Assembly (NCBI RefSeq): GCF_000686025.1
Contig: NZ_JMLQ01000002.1
Span: 124,001 to 188,000 of the forward strand
DNA: 64,000 bases
Direction of reading: 5' to 3'
Source of the DNA: Rhodococcus sp. UNC23MFCrub1.1
Lineage (GTDB): Bacteria; Actinomycetota; Actinomycetes; Mycobacteriales; Mycobacteriaceae
This document shows, one piece after another, positions 1-8,473 of the stretch. Both the position numbers and the translations under genes were made by a program. A model generated the notes under the pieces. That model was not told the origin of the DNA, did no database searches, and saw only the letters and a list, made by a program, of their open reading frames with translations. The first letter of the stretch is position 1. Every line of letters starts with the position of its first letter.

Positions 1-292
1 GCCAGGGGTACAGCATCGATCGCGAGGCGACGCAGGTGATCACGTAGATCGCGCTGCACAGCGCGACCGCCGACGCCCACCGCAGCCACGCGGCCGCGGG
101 CACGGTCGTCGGATGTCCGGGTGTGGACGGCGCTGGATGCAGATCGGCGGTGACGGCGGCCAGGTCTGCATCGGAGCGGGCCGAGACCACGGCCGCGGAG
201 CGGGTGTCGAACTCGTCCAGGGTCAGGCGCCCGTCTCCCACCGCGGCGGTGAGGAGTGCGAGTGCCTGCTCGTGTGTCTGCGGTGCGGTCAT
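1..292 (-). CDS. DUF1707 (SHOCT-like) membrane protein, 5' part only
   Basis: Reading the minus strand from an ATG at 292 gives an uninterrupted frame to the window edge (97 residues seen). It begins MTAPQTHEQALALLTAAVGD and continues with GRLTLDEFDTRSAAVVSA and a SDADLAAVTADL stretch, the pattern of the DUF1707 domain found at the N-terminus of many small actinobacterial membrane proteins. A hydrophobic segment (WASAVALCSAIYVITCV) follows near residue 75 and is probably the first membrane helix. Function is unknown. It is divergent from the PadR gene, and the palindromes at 348-397 lie between them, so the two may be co-regulated. The C-terminus is outside the window. Confidence 0.6.
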   Translation of the reverse strand, partial: MTAPQTHEQALALLTAAVGDGRLTLDEFDTRSAAVVSARSDADLAAVTADLHPAPSTPGHPTTVPAAAWLRWASAVALCSAIYVITCVASRSMLYPW

Positions 293-309
293 CGAACGCT
301 CGATTCGTC

Positions 310-339
310 GGGGTGGTCGAGATCGGGGTGGTCGAGATC
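310..339. repeat. Tandem 15-bp direct repeat
   Basis: The 15-mer GGGGTGGTCGAGATC occurs twice head to tail (310-324 and 325-339), followed by a partial third unit (GGGGGTCGA). It sits in the DUF1707/padR intergenic region just upstream of two palindromes. It could be a regulator-binding array or simple slippage; nothing in the sequence decides between these. Confidence 0.6.
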
Positions 340-347
340 GGGGGTCG

Positions 348-397
348 ACAGTCCACTGTGGAATGTCCGATCTCAGACTGCACCGTCCACTGTGGAC
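348..397. promoter_or_regulatory. Paired palindromic operator upstream of padR
   Basis: Two related palindromes lie between the DUF1707 gene and the PadR gene. The first is ACAGTCCACTGTGGAATGT (348-366, 8 of 9 arm positions pair). The second is GTCCACTGTGGAC (385-397, perfect 6-bp arms around one base). Their centres are about 34 bp apart, roughly three helical turns, so two regulator dimers could bind the same DNA face. The second copy lies 26 bp before the padR start. Autoregulation by PadR is the simplest reading, but binding is inferred. Confidence 0.6.
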
Positions 398-422
398 TGT
401 CAAGGTGTGGGACGATGACGCC

Positions 423-941
423 ATGGCCGACACTCGTGGCACCACCGTCAACGCGACGGCGGCCTCTCTGCTGGGATTCCTGCACAACGGGCCCATGTCC
501 GGATGGGACCTCGTCGCCACGGCGCAGGTCTGCATCGGCGGCTTCTGGACGGTCACGCGCTCCCAGGTCTACCGCGAACTCTCCGGCCTCGCCCGCGCCG
601 GACTGGTGGAGGAACTCGAGACGCAGGCGCGTGATCGCAAGCCGTACCGCATCACCGACGCGGGGCGAACCGAGTTCGCCGCCTGGATCTCGGTGCTCCC
701 CGAGCCGGAGGTCATTCGTCATCCGCTGCTGCTGATGATCTCCTTCGGCGAGCACGTGCCGGCGTCCGTGCTGAGCGAGGCAGTGGCGGCGCACCGGAGC
801 ACGCATGAGGAGAACCTGCGCCGGTATCGCGAGCAGAAGGACGCCGCGCTCGACGATCCGTACGCCGCGGCCACCCTCGATTTCGGCATTGCCTACGAGA
901 CGATGGTGCTGAGCTGGCTCGACGGCCTGCCCTGGCAGTAG
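423..941 (+). CDS. PadR-family transcriptional regulator
   Basis: This 172-residue protein has the PadR winged-helix layout: an N-terminal helix (LLGFLHNGPMSGWDLVA), the recognition region around VTRSQVYRELSGLARAGLVEE, and a wing containing RDRKPYRITDAGRTEFAAWI. A C-terminal helical dimerisation arm similar to the Vir_act_alpha_C domain follows. The ATG at 423 was chosen because the frame upstream is not PadR-like and the operator palindromes at 348-397 lie just before it. PadR proteins are usually ligand-responsive repressors of detoxification or efflux genes. The target here is probably its own promoter and perhaps the divergent membrane protein gene. Confidence 0.88.
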   Translation: MADTRGTTVNATAASLLGFLHNGPMSGWDLVATAQVCIGGFWTVTRSQVYRELSGLARAGLVEELETQARDRKPYRITDAGRTEFAAWISVLPEPEVIRHPLLLMISFGEHVPASVLSEAVAAHRSTHEENLRRYREQKDAALDDPYAAATLDFGIAYETMVLSWLDGLPWQ

Positions 942-942
942 G

Positions 943-956
943 CGACCGGCCTCCGG
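943..956 (-). repeat. Partial REP-like element
   Basis: The plus strand reads CGACCGGCCTCCGG here. This is the core of the short repeat seen complete at 17858, 17885 and 62128, in reverse orientation and lacking one end. It starts at the padR stop codon. Confidence 0.4.
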
Positions 957-957
957 G

Positions 958-1025
958 GTTTCTGCTCTCCTCGCGCCGCCTGCGAGCGGGATCCCGCCGA
1001 ATCAGTCTGCGAGAGGAGCAGAAAC
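958..1025. terminator. Long inverted repeat between convergent padR and thioesterase genes
   Basis: Arms at 958-974 (GTTTCTGCTCTCCTCGC) and 1009-1025 pair at 15 of 17 positions. The loop contains a second perfect palindrome, GCGGGATCCCGC (986-997). The right arm lies inside the last codons of the minus-strand thioesterase gene. Location between two converging genes suggests a bidirectional terminator, although there is no T-run. Confidence 0.5.
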
Positions 1026-1826
1026 GCCACTCGCGCCGGCGCGCGCCACCACGCACGCGATCGTGCGTACCGCGTCGTCCACCATGAACCACACCGTCAC
1101 CGCCGGTGCACCGTCCACGTCGTGCCGACGCCAGCGGAGCGTGACGTGATCCGGCGCCATGATCGGCGAGAGGTACTCGATGACCGCGCGGTGCGGTCCG
1201 CCGGTGATCTCGCCGGACTCCGCGCGGGCGAGCACCTCCTCGACGGCCTGCCAGTAGGCGGCGTTGTTCACGTGGTTGAACGCGTCGACGTCGGTGATGC
1301 GCAGCGGGAACGCGAGATCTGTCAGTGAGGACTCCGGGGCCGGATCGCGGAGCCACTGCTTCCACCTGAGTCTGGTCTCGCCCGCTGTGCGGGTGAGCAG
1401 CGCGAGCCCCTCGTCGGAGATGCGCGTCGGCATGCCCGTCGTCGACGAGATGCTGATCCAGAATCCCTCGGTGCGGATGTGCGCGCCCTTGTCGCCGGTG
1501 ATGTCGACGCGCATGTTCGACCATCGCGTCGACAGACCGGAACACCAGCGCCGCAACGTGATCCGCTCGGGCCAGACCGACGGTCGGTCGATGTCCATGA
1601 TCGTGCGGCGCACGATCCAGAACGGATCCGTCTCCCCGAGTCCGGAGGCGTCGAGGTTGTCCGACCCGATGTCCTGCAGGTACCGGGCGACGGAGTCGTA
1701 GCGCAGGCGGTTCGCGGTGTCGACGTCGCCGGCGCGGATGGGCCACGCGGTCTCGAACCCCTCGCCCGTCGGCGGCTGTGGTGCGAGTTCGTGGTTGGTG
1801 ACGGGGGAGAGGTCCATGGTGCTCAT
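1002..1826 (-). CDS. Acyl-ACP thioesterase family protein
   Basis: This 274-residue protein is a double hot-dog acyl-ACP thioesterase of the FatA-like type. The first hot-dog half carries ETAWPIRAGDVDTANRLRYDS and a WIVRRTIMDIDRPSVWPE stretch. The second begins near FPLRITDVDAFNHVNNAAYW, which matches the family's D-x-x-x-H-V-N-N catalytic region. Such enzymes release fatty acids from acyl carrier protein in the cytoplasm. The ATG at 1826 was chosen because it follows the aroQ stop (1841) by 14 bases and gives normal family length; the frame upstream only shadows aroQ. The two genes are probably co-transcribed. No functional link between them is evident. Confidence 0.82.
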   Translation of the reverse strand: MSTMDLSPVTNHELAPQPPTGEGFETAWPIRAGDVDTANRLRYDSVARYLQDIGSDNLDASGLGETDPFWIVRRTIMDIDRPSVWPERITLRRWCSGLSTRWSNMRVDITGDKGAHIRTEGFWISISSTTGMPTRISDEGLALLTRTAGETRLRWKQWLRDPAPESSLTDLAFPLRITDVDAFNHVNNAAYWQAVEEVLARAESGEITGGPHRAVIEYLSPIMAPDHVTLRWRRHDVDGAPAVTVWFMVDDAVRTIACVVARAGASGVSAPLAD

Positions 1827-1840
1827 TTCCGACGTGATGG

Positions 1841-2335
1841 TCAGGACGTGCGGGCGCAGATCTCGTCGACGGCGTAGCGGTACCCGCGGACGCCGCACCC
1901 GGCGATCACCGACACGGCGATCCCCGAGACGAAGCTGTGGTGTCGGAACTCCTCGCGGGCGTGCACGTTCGAGATGTGGATCTCGACGACGGGGATCTCG
2001 GGCACGACCAGAGCATCGCGCAGAACGACCGACGTGTGGGTCAGACCGCCCGGGTTGATGACGATTCCCGACGCCGTCCCGCGCGCCTCGTGAATCCAGT
2101 CGATCAACGTGCCCTCGTGGTTGGACTGCTCGGCACGAATCGTGCGTCCGTGGCGTTCCGCGGTCTCGCGGCACAGCGCGACCACGTCGTTGAGCGTCTC
2201 GGTGCCGTAGACCTCGGGTTGGCGGGTTCCGAGCATGTTCAGGTTCGGACCGTTGAGCACCAGGATGGGCAGCGGGGAGGCCGGAGGCCGGCCGTCGTCA
2301 GGCAGCGTGTCGTGGTGGGCGTGACCGTGGGTCAT
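1841..2335 (-). CDS. aroQ: 3-dehydroquinate dehydratase, type II
   Basis: This enzyme converts 3-dehydroquinate to 3-dehydroshikimate, in the shikimate pathway or quinate catabolism. The type II signature is complete: [21 protein letters not shown] with the active-site tyrosine, [32 protein letters not shown], and [17 protein letters not shown] with the catalytic histidine. The 164-residue protein carries about 22 extra N-terminal residues (His-rich, then RPPASPLP) before the usual start of the fold. Part of that extension is encoded by a copy of the GC-rich repeat at 2276-2294. It is divergent from an MFS gene 32 bp away and followed by the thioesterase gene. This may be a paralogue, with the main aro genes elsewhere. 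Confidence 0.93.
   Translation of the reverse strand: MTHGHAHHDTLPDDGRPPASPLPILVLNGPNLNMLGTRQPEVYGTETLNDVVALCRETAERHGRTIRAEQSNHEGTLIDWIHEARGTASGIVINPGGLTHTSVVLRDALVVPEIPVVEIHISNVHAREEFRHHSFVSGIAVSVIAGCGVRGYRYAVDEICARTS
2276..2294 (+). repeat. REP-like element variant inside aroQ
   Basis: GGAGGCCGGAGGCCGGCCG shares the AGGCCGGAGGCCGG core of the repeats at 17858, 17885 and 62128. It lies in the poorly conserved N-terminal extension of the minus-strand aroQ gene. Confidence 0.4.
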
Positions 2336-2367
2336 GGGTGCGGACTCTACCCGGGAGACTGAGCAGC

Positions 2368-3660
2368 ATGCGCGCGTGGATCGTCTGGGGAACAGGTGTC
2401 CTCGCCTACATCGTCGGCGTCCTGCATCGCACGTCGTTCGGTGTGTCGGGGCTCGACGCGGCGGATCGGTACGCCGCGAGTCCGTCGGTGCTGTCGTCGT
2501 TCGTCGTCCTGCAGGTCGTCGTCTACGCGGCCATGCAGATCCCCGCGGGAGTGCTGCTCGACAGGGTGGGTCCGCGCGCGATGATCGTCACGGGAGCGCT
2601 GGTCATGGCGTCGGGGCAGATGATCCTGGCGTTCACCGACTCGCTGCCGGTGGCGGTGGCGGCCCGTGCCGTCGTGGGTGTCGGTGATGCGCTGACGTTC
2701 ATCTCGGTGCTGCGGCTGGTGCCGAAGTGGTTCGCGCCCCGCCGGGTTCCGCTGGTCTCGCAGCTGACGGGCATCTTCGGGCAGGTCGGGCAGGTGCTGT
2801 CCGCGGTGCCGTTCCTGACGCTGTTGCACGGCGGGGGGTGGTCCGTCGCCTACGGCGCGGCCGCGGGCAGCGGGGTGGTGGTCGCGCTGGCCGCGTTCCT
2901 CGCCGTCTCGAACTCGCCCGATCCCGGACCCGGCAGCGCGCCGCGGGTGACGTTCCGCGAGACGGTGCGCAACATCTCCGTCGTCTGGTCACGGCCCGGT
3001 ACCCGGCTCGGCTTCTTCTCCCACATGGGGACGCAGTTCTCCATCACCGTGTTCGCGCTGATGTGGGGAGTGCCCTACCTGAGTTCGGCGCAGGGCGTGT
3101 CGTCCGCGGTGGTGGGTGCGCTGCTCACCACGTCGGTGGTGTCGGCCATCGTGTCGGGCATCGTCGTCGGCATCCTGACGGGGCGCTATCCCATGCGCCG
3201 GTCGTGGATGGTGCTGGCGATCATGGCCAGCAACGCTCTCATGTGGGCGGTGGTGCTCGCTCTTCCGGGACCCGCGCCGACGTGGTTGCTCTTCGTCCTG
3301 GTGGTCGTTATTTCGGTCGGTGGCCCGGGGTCGGCCATCGGCTTCGACTACGCGCGCACGTTCAACCCGTCGGTCGCGCTCGGCACCGCCCAGGGCATGG
3401 TGAACATCGGCGGATTCCTCGCGTCGCTGCTGGTGATGCAGGCCATGGGCGCCATTCTGAACGCGATGGGCGGCTACACCTTCGAGGCGTTCCGCGTCGC
3501 GTGGCTCACGCAGTACGCGGTCTGGGCCGTGGCGGCGACGGGTGTGCTGGTGGCCCGCCGCAAGACCCGTCGCGACGCGGGGATCTCGCCCCGGACCTGG
3601 CGTGAGGTCAGGGAGCGGATGCGGTCGCAGCGACCGGCACGGGAGCCGTCGGAGCCGTGA
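2368..3660 (+). CDS. MFS transporter
   Basis: The 430-residue protein has about twelve hydrophobic helices and the motif-A-like loop after helix 2 ([19 protein letters not shown]), typical of the major facilitator superfamily. The opening [28 protein letters not shown] resembles the nitrate/nitrite-type and related single-subunit MFS carriers, but the substrate cannot be read from sequence. The ATG at 2368 was chosen over one ten codons upstream because GGAGA precedes it at good spacing and the first helix begins right after it. Its 3' end overlaps the convergent MFS gene (3608-4825) by 53 bp. Confidence 0.82.
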   Translation: MRAWIVWGTGVLAYIVGVLHRTSFGVSGLDAADRYAASPSVLSSFVVLQVVVYAAMQIPAGVLLDRVGPRAMIVTGALVMASGQMILAFTDSLPVAVAARAVVGVGDALTFISVLRLVPKWFAPRRVPLVSQLTGIFGQVGQVLSAVPFLTLLHGGGWSVAYGAAAGSGVVVALAAFLAVSNSPDPGPGSAPRVTFRETVRNISVVWSRPGTRLGFFSHMGTQFSITVFALMWGVPYLSSAQGVSSAVVGALLTTSVVSAIVSGIVVGILTGRYPMRRSWMVLAIMASNALMWAVVLALPGPAPTWLLFVLVVVISVGGPGSAIGFDYARTFNPSVALGTAQGMVNIGGFLASLLVMQAMGAILNAMGGYTFEAFRVAWLTQYAVWAVAATGVLVARRKTRRDAGISPRTWREVRERMRSQRPAREPSEP

Positions 3661-4825
3661 AGGCCGACCGCCCGGCGAGGACCCCGAGCAGTGCCAGCAG
3701 CATGGTGACGGCCGCGAAGACCAGCACCGCCGTCACCGACAGGGTGTCGACGATGCCGCCGCCCACCAGGGCACCCGTCGCGATGGCCACCTGGAAGGTC
3801 ACGACGTAGATCGCCGACGCGCGGTCCGCCGCGGCCCCGGCCGGTGCCGAGTGCAGGACGGCGGACTGGATGCACACCGGGATGGTGGTGAAGGCCATGC
3901 CCCACAGAGCGATGGCGACGATCGCCAGCACGCCGGATCCGGTGGACAGCGCCAGGACCAGCGCCGCGAGCGCCGTGGTGATGGCGGTGAGGACGACGAT
4001 CGTCGAGCGCCACGGACCGCGGTCGTACGTGCGACCGATGAGCCAGATGCCGGCGACGCCGGCGAGTCCGTAGACGAACAGCATGGTCGAGAGCACGCTC
4101 CCCGATGTGCCGATGCCCTCGCCGACCACGAGCGCGAAGTACGTGTAGCCGGCGAAGTGGCCCAGCGCGGCGAGGAACGTGATGCCGCACAGCAGGACGA
4201 GCACCCTGCTGATGCCGGGGCGCGACGTGGCCGTGGTGGCGACCGGAGTCGCGACCGGGAGAGCGGGCAGCAACCGGGTGAGGGCGACGGTGATGGCCAG
4301 CGCGACGACGCCGAGCGTCGCCGCGGCGACGCGCCAGTGCGTCCACTGTCCGAGGGCGGCGGTCAGCGGATTGCCCGCGACGAGTGCCAACGACGTCCCG
4401 GCGTAGACGAGCGCGATCGCCTTCGCGCGCTTGCCCGGTGCGGCGAGTGACGCCGCGACCGGAGCCACCACGGCCCAGAACACACCGTGGGTGGCCGCGC
4501 AGATCAGTCGTGCTCCGACCAGCATCGGATAGCCGACGGACACCGCCGACACGAGTTGCGACACCGCGAGTGCTCCGGCGGTGATGACGACGACCTTGCG
4601 ACGGTCCCACGACTTCACCGCCGCCATCAGCGGCAACGTGATCACGGCGACCGCGTACGCGTAGAAGGTCAGCAGCAGCCCGATGGCCGATTCGCCGACA
4701 CCGAGGTCGGCGGACATCTCGGGGAGCAGTCCCACCGGCAGCGTCTCCGCCGTGACGTAGATGAACGCGGTCGCGCCGAGGACGAGCAGAGCGGGCGTGT
4801 TCGCGCGCGGAGGTGCCGTGGACAT
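3608..4825 (-). CDS. MFS transporter, DHA1-like drug/sugar efflux family
   Basis: This 405-residue carrier has about twelve helices. FIYVTAETLPVGLLPEMSADLGVGESAIGLLLTFYA is characteristic of the DHA1 group that includes AraJ, SotB and chloramphenicol-type exporters. The start at 4825 is the second methionine of a longer frame. It was chosen because the residues before it are not hydrophobic and a 16-bp LacI-type operator ends only three bases upstream. The gene is divergent from the LacI regulator at 4875, so repression by that regulator is likely. The substrate is unknown. It overlaps the convergent MFS gene tail to tail by 53 bp. Confidence 0.82.
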   Translation of the reverse strand: MSTAPPRANTPALLVLGATAFIYVTAETLPVGLLPEMSADLGVGESAIGLLLTFYAYAVAVITLPLMAAVKSWDRRKVVVITAGALAVSQLVSAVSVGYPMLVGARLICAATHGVFWAVVAPVAASLAAPGKRAKAIALVYAGTSLALVAGNPLTAALGQWTHWRVAAATLGVVALAITVALTRLLPALPVATPVATTATSRPGISRVLVLLCGITFLAALGHFAGYTYFALVVGEGIGTSGSVLSTMLFVYGLAGVAGIWLIGRTYDRGPWRSTIVVLTAITTALAALVLALSTGSGVLAIVAIALWGMAFTTIPVCIQSAVLHSAPAGAAADRASAIYVVTFQVAIATGALVGGGIVDTLSVTAVLVFAAVTMLLALLGVLAGRSAFTAPTAPVPVAATASAP

Positions 4826-4827
4826 GC

Positions 4828-4843
4828 TGTGTAACGATACACA
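4828..4843. promoter_or_regulatory. LacI-type operator between divergent MFS and lacI-family genes
   Basis: TGTGTAACGATACACA pairs at 14 of 16 positions and has a central CG, as is usual for LacI-family operators. It abuts the MFS start codon (4825) on one side. On the other side TAGAGT (4861-4866) is a good -10 hexamer for the LacI gene, whose ATG at 4875 would then be at or near the transcription start. One dimer could control both genes. Confidence 0.7.
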
Positions 4844-4874
4844 CGGACGGGGGTGGGCGATAGAGTGGCGATCG

Positions 4875-5906
4875 ATGACCTCGCACACACGCGTCACCAT
4901 GGCCGACGTCGCGGCGGCGGCCGGCGTCTCGGTCATGAGCGTGTCCTACGCGTACGGGCGGCCGGAGCGGGTCTCGGACGAGACGCGGGGGAAGGTGTTC
5001 GACGCCGCCGAGCGACTCGGCTACACCGGCCCGCACCGGGGCGCGCAGTCGCTCCGCAGCGGCCGCAGCAACAACCTCGCCGTGCTTCTGACGGAGAAGC
5101 TGACGTACGCGTTCGACGACCCGCAGGCCCGCCGGTTCCTGTCCGGAGTGGCCGACGCGTGCCTCGACACCGACACCGGCCTGGTGATCCTGCCGAACAC
5201 GCGCGTCGCCCGCGACGTCGACCGGGTGCGCGACGCCGCCGTGGACGGGTACGTCTTCTGGACCACGGTCACCGGGGACCCACTGCTCGACGCGGCCGTC
5301 GCCACCGGGCGACCCGTGTGCGTGCAGGGCGGTCCGGAGCACGACGGCACGACGTTGGTCAGCATCGACGACGCCGCCGCGGCCGAGGCGGTCGCCCTGA
5401 TCGCCCTCGCGGGTGCCGCGCGACCGCTGGTGCTCGCTTTTCCTGCCGACGAGCATCGGGAGCGGCGCCTCGTGCACGGACCGGATCCGGAGACGATCGA
5501 CTTCCCGGTGACGAGGAACCGTCTGCGGGGCTACCGTGCGGCTGCCGAGGCGCTGGGGCTCGACTGGTCCGCGGTGCCCGTGGCGTTCGGCACCGGCAGC
5601 TTCCGCTCGGAGGGGACGCGCGCGATGCAGGATCACCTGGACGCGCTGCGGCCGGACACGGTGCTGGCGATGAGTGACGAGGTGGCGCTCGGAGCATTGT
5701 CGGTGGTGCGGGACCGCGGCCTGCAGGTGCCGGGCGACCTGGCGATGGTCGGGTGGGACGACACCGAGGAAGCGGCGGGCGCAGGGCTGACGACGGTGGC
5801 CCAGTCGCTGTACGAGCAGGGGCGCAGCGCTGCGCGGGCCGTGCTCGCGGGTGAGCCGGTCGCGACACCGGAGTGGCACGTCGTGCGGCGGACCTCGACG
5901 AGGTGA
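4875..5906 (+). CDS. LacI-family transcriptional regulator
   Basis: The 343-residue protein has an N-terminal LacI helix-turn-helix (TMADVAAAAGVSVMSVSYAYGRPERVS, then ETRGKVFDAAERLGY) and a hinge near GAQSLRSGRSNNLAVLL. A periplasmic-binding-protein-like effector domain follows, containing DGYVFWT, DTVLAMSDEVALGALSVVRDRGL and GWDDTEEAAGAGLTTV. The ATG at 4875 was chosen for its position just downstream of a -10 TAGAGT; a second in-frame ATG at 4899 starts directly at the HTH. The effector is unknown. The operator at 4828-4843 implies control of the adjacent exporter and of itself. Confidence 0.9.
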   Translation: MTSHTRVTMADVAAAAGVSVMSVSYAYGRPERVSDETRGKVFDAAERLGYTGPHRGAQSLRSGRSNNLAVLLTEKLTYAFDDPQARRFLSGVADACLDTDTGLVILPNTRVARDVDRVRDAAVDGYVFWTTVTGDPLLDAAVATGRPVCVQGGPEHDGTTLVSIDDAAAAEAVALIALAGAARPLVLAFPADEHRERRLVHGPDPETIDFPVTRNRLRGYRAAAEALGLDWSAVPVAFGTGSFRSEGTRAMQDHLDALRPDTVLAMSDEVALGALSVVRDRGLQVPGDLAMVGWDDTEEAAGAGLTTVAQSLYEQGRSAARAVLAGEPVATPEWHVVRRTSTR

Positions 5907-5918
5907 GGCGTGCGAGGC

Positions 5919-5975
5919 TGCACACGAACCACCGCCCCGGGGCCGGATGTGCTGATTCGTCACGGCCTGTGTGCA
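5919..5975. terminator. Imperfect inverted repeat after lacI-family gene
   Basis: TGCACACGAA (5919-5928) pairs in two blocks with TTCGT (5956-5960) and GTGTGCA (5969-5975), enclosing a GC-rich loop with CCCCGGGGCC. It follows the stop codon by 13 bases. A transcript-ending hairpin is plausible; there is no T-run. Confidence 0.35.
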
Positions 5976-6017
5976 ACCGGGGTACGGCGCATCTGACCGT
6001 GCAGTAGGTTCGGCCTC

Positions 6018-6977
6018 ATGAGTGGCGCCGATCACACAGACATTTCCCCTACCGACCATCGCGATCCCGAGCTGCAGGACCAGGCCGAGCGGGTCGCCGC
6101 CGCTGCCCGGCTGACGATGAAGGACAAGCGCGAGAACGCGTCCGGTGGACTCAGTGGCCTGGTCGCCTCGCGAGCCGGCGACTGGGACCTCACGGACCAG
6201 GACGTCGACAGCATGCGGCGCCAGGAGAAGTTCTGGAACCCGCTCGTCGACAAGTACTTCCGCATGGAGATCGACGGGTGGGAGACCATCCCGCCGCCAC
6301 CGGTGCTGCTGGTCGGCGTGCATTCGGGTGCACCGTTCGTGTGGGACGCCTGGACGGTGGGGGCGCAGTGGTGGCGACGGTTCGGCCCGTCACGCACGTT
6401 GCACGGCACCGCACACGACGCGCTGATGGCCTTCCCCCTCATCGGCACGGTGTTCCGGTCGATGGGTGTCCTGCCCGCTGCTCCCGACTCGATGTCCACG
6501 GCACTGGCCGAGGGGCGCGACGTCATCGTGTGGCCCGGAGGTGAGGTCGACTCGCTGCGACCGTGGAGCGAACGTGACGTCGCCACCCTCGGCGGGCGCA
6601 CCGGCTTCATCAAGCTCGCCATCCGCTGTGGGGTGCCGATCGTGCCGATCGCCACCGTCGGCGGCGCCGACGCCATGCCCGTGCTGGTCCGCGGTGACAA
6701 GCTCTCGAAGATGCTGGGGCTGGACAAGATCGCGCGACTCAAGGTGTTCCCCATCGCCGTGTCGCTGCCGTGGATCATCGCGCCGGCCGCACTTCCGCAG
6801 ATCCCGCTGCCCGCCAAGATCCGGACCCGCTTCATGCCGCCCGTCGAGGTGGATCACGATCTCGCCCGCGTGGACGACGAGGAGTACGTGGAGGCCAAGT
6901 ACGAGGAGGTGCGGCGCTCCATCCAGTCGGGCATGGACGCGCTCGCCACCAAGAGGAAGTTCCCGCTCTTCCGCTGA
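6018..6977 (+). CDS. PlsC-like lysophospholipid/diacylglycerol acyltransferase family protein
   Basis: The 319-residue protein contains a glycerolipid acyltransferase core. The PPPPVLLVGVHSGAPFVWDAWT region (H102, D110) replaces the classic H-x4-D block, and WPGGEVDSLRPW near residue 175 stands where other members have a F/W-P-E-G motif. The longer His-Asp spacing resembles the actinobacterial HSG...PWD subgroup thought to act on diacylglycerol or lyso-lipids. A charged N-terminus of about 80 residues precedes it. It probably transfers acyl chains at the inner membrane face. The following MerR gene begins 16 bases after its stop. The substrate is not determinable. Confidence 0.72.
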   Translation: MSGADHTDISPTDHRDPELQDQAERVAAAARLTMKDKRENASGGLSGLVASRAGDWDLTDQDVDSMRRQEKFWNPLVDKYFRMEIDGWETIPPPPVLLVGVHSGAPFVWDAWTVGAQWWRRFGPSRTLHGTAHDALMAFPLIGTVFRSMGVLPAAPDSMSTALAEGRDVIVWPGGEVDSLRPWSERDVATLGGRTGFIKLAIRCGVPIVPIATVGGADAMPVLVRGDKLSKMLGLDKIARLKVFPIAVSLPWIIAPAALPQIPLPAKIRTRFMPPVEVDHDLARVDDEEYVEAKYEEVRRSIQSGMDALATKRKFPLFR

Positions 6978-6993
6978 TGCCTAAGCTGACGGG

Positions 6994-7377
6994 GTGAGTC
7001 ACAGCATCGCGGAGGCGTCCGAGCAGACCGGGCTGACCATCGACACGCTGCGGTACTACGAGCGTGACGGGTTGCTCCTGCGCGCGGTGCCGCGGTCGTC
7101 CACCGGACAGCGCCGCTACAGCGACGACGACATCACGTGGATCGTCCTGATCACCCGACTGCGCGCCACCGGGATGTCGATCGCGGAGGTGCGGCACTAC
7201 GCCGACCTGGTGCGTCAGGGCGAGGGGACGGAGCAGCAGCGGCTCGACGCCCTCCGCGCGCATCGGGAACGGGTGCTGGCGCAGCTCGCCGAGGTGACCG
7301 GCCATCTGCGCGCGATCGACCACAAGATCGAGCTCTACGTCGACAGGCTTGACCTGGAGCGCACTCCAGCACGTTGA
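6994..7377 (+). CDS. MerR-family transcriptional regulator
   Basis: This 127-residue protein has the MerR N-terminal winged helix: [25 protein letters not shown], then [38 protein letters not shown] coiled-coil dimerisation helix (about 85-120) follows. There is no cysteine cluster for metal sensing, so an organic effector or redox signal is more likely. The start is the GTG at 6994. Its last codons overlap the promoter at 7349-7379 that drives the next gene. That promoter has the long spacer and central dyad expected for MerR activation, so control of the aldo/keto reductase is strongly suggested. Confidence 0.9.
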   Translation: MSHSIAEASEQTGLTIDTLRYYERDGLLLRAVPRSSTGQRRYSDDDITWIVLITRLRATGMSIAEVRHYADLVRQGEGTEQQRLDALRAHRERVLAQLAEVTGHLRAIDHKIELYVDRLDLERTPAR

Positions 7378-7379
7378 GT
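7349..7379 (+). promoter_or_regulatory. MerR-type 19-bp-spacer promoter for the aldo/keto reductase
   Basis: TTGACC (-35, 7349-7354) and TTGAGT (-10, 7374-7379) are separated by 19 bp. The spacer region holds the dyad CTGGAG-CGCA-CTCCAG (7354-7369). An overlong spacer with a central dyad is the hallmark of promoters that MerR proteins activate by untwisting DNA. The expected start point falls at about 7386, the ATG of the reductase, so the mRNA is probably leaderless. Confidence 0.8.
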
Positions 7380-7385
7380 GGGGGC

Positions 7386-8381
<996 letters not shown>

Positions 8382-8401
8382 GCCCCGAGGCCACCCCCCC
8401 A

Positions 8402-8465
8402 CCGCGAGTACGTCGACAGTGTCGTGATTCCACTCGCGATCACGACACCACGGACGTACTCGCGG
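8402..8465. repeat. Nested palindromic repeat, copy A (possible bidirectional terminator)
   Basis: The outer arms CCGCGAGTACGTC (8402-8414) and GACGTACTCGCGG (8453-8465) pair perfectly over 13 bp. The inner arms GTGTCGTGAT (8419-8428) and ATCACGACAC (8439-8448) pair over 10 bp. It lies between the converging aldo/keto reductase and membrane-protein genes. A second copy with the same architecture occurs at 19357-19418. Confidence 0.75.
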
Positions 8466-8473
8466 AGAGTGGC

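Noticed and set aside
3474-6323. 949-codon minus-strand frame spanning the MFS and LacI genes
   Set aside because: It covers three well-supported genes in other frames and its translation is repetitive Arg/His/Gly text without motifs.
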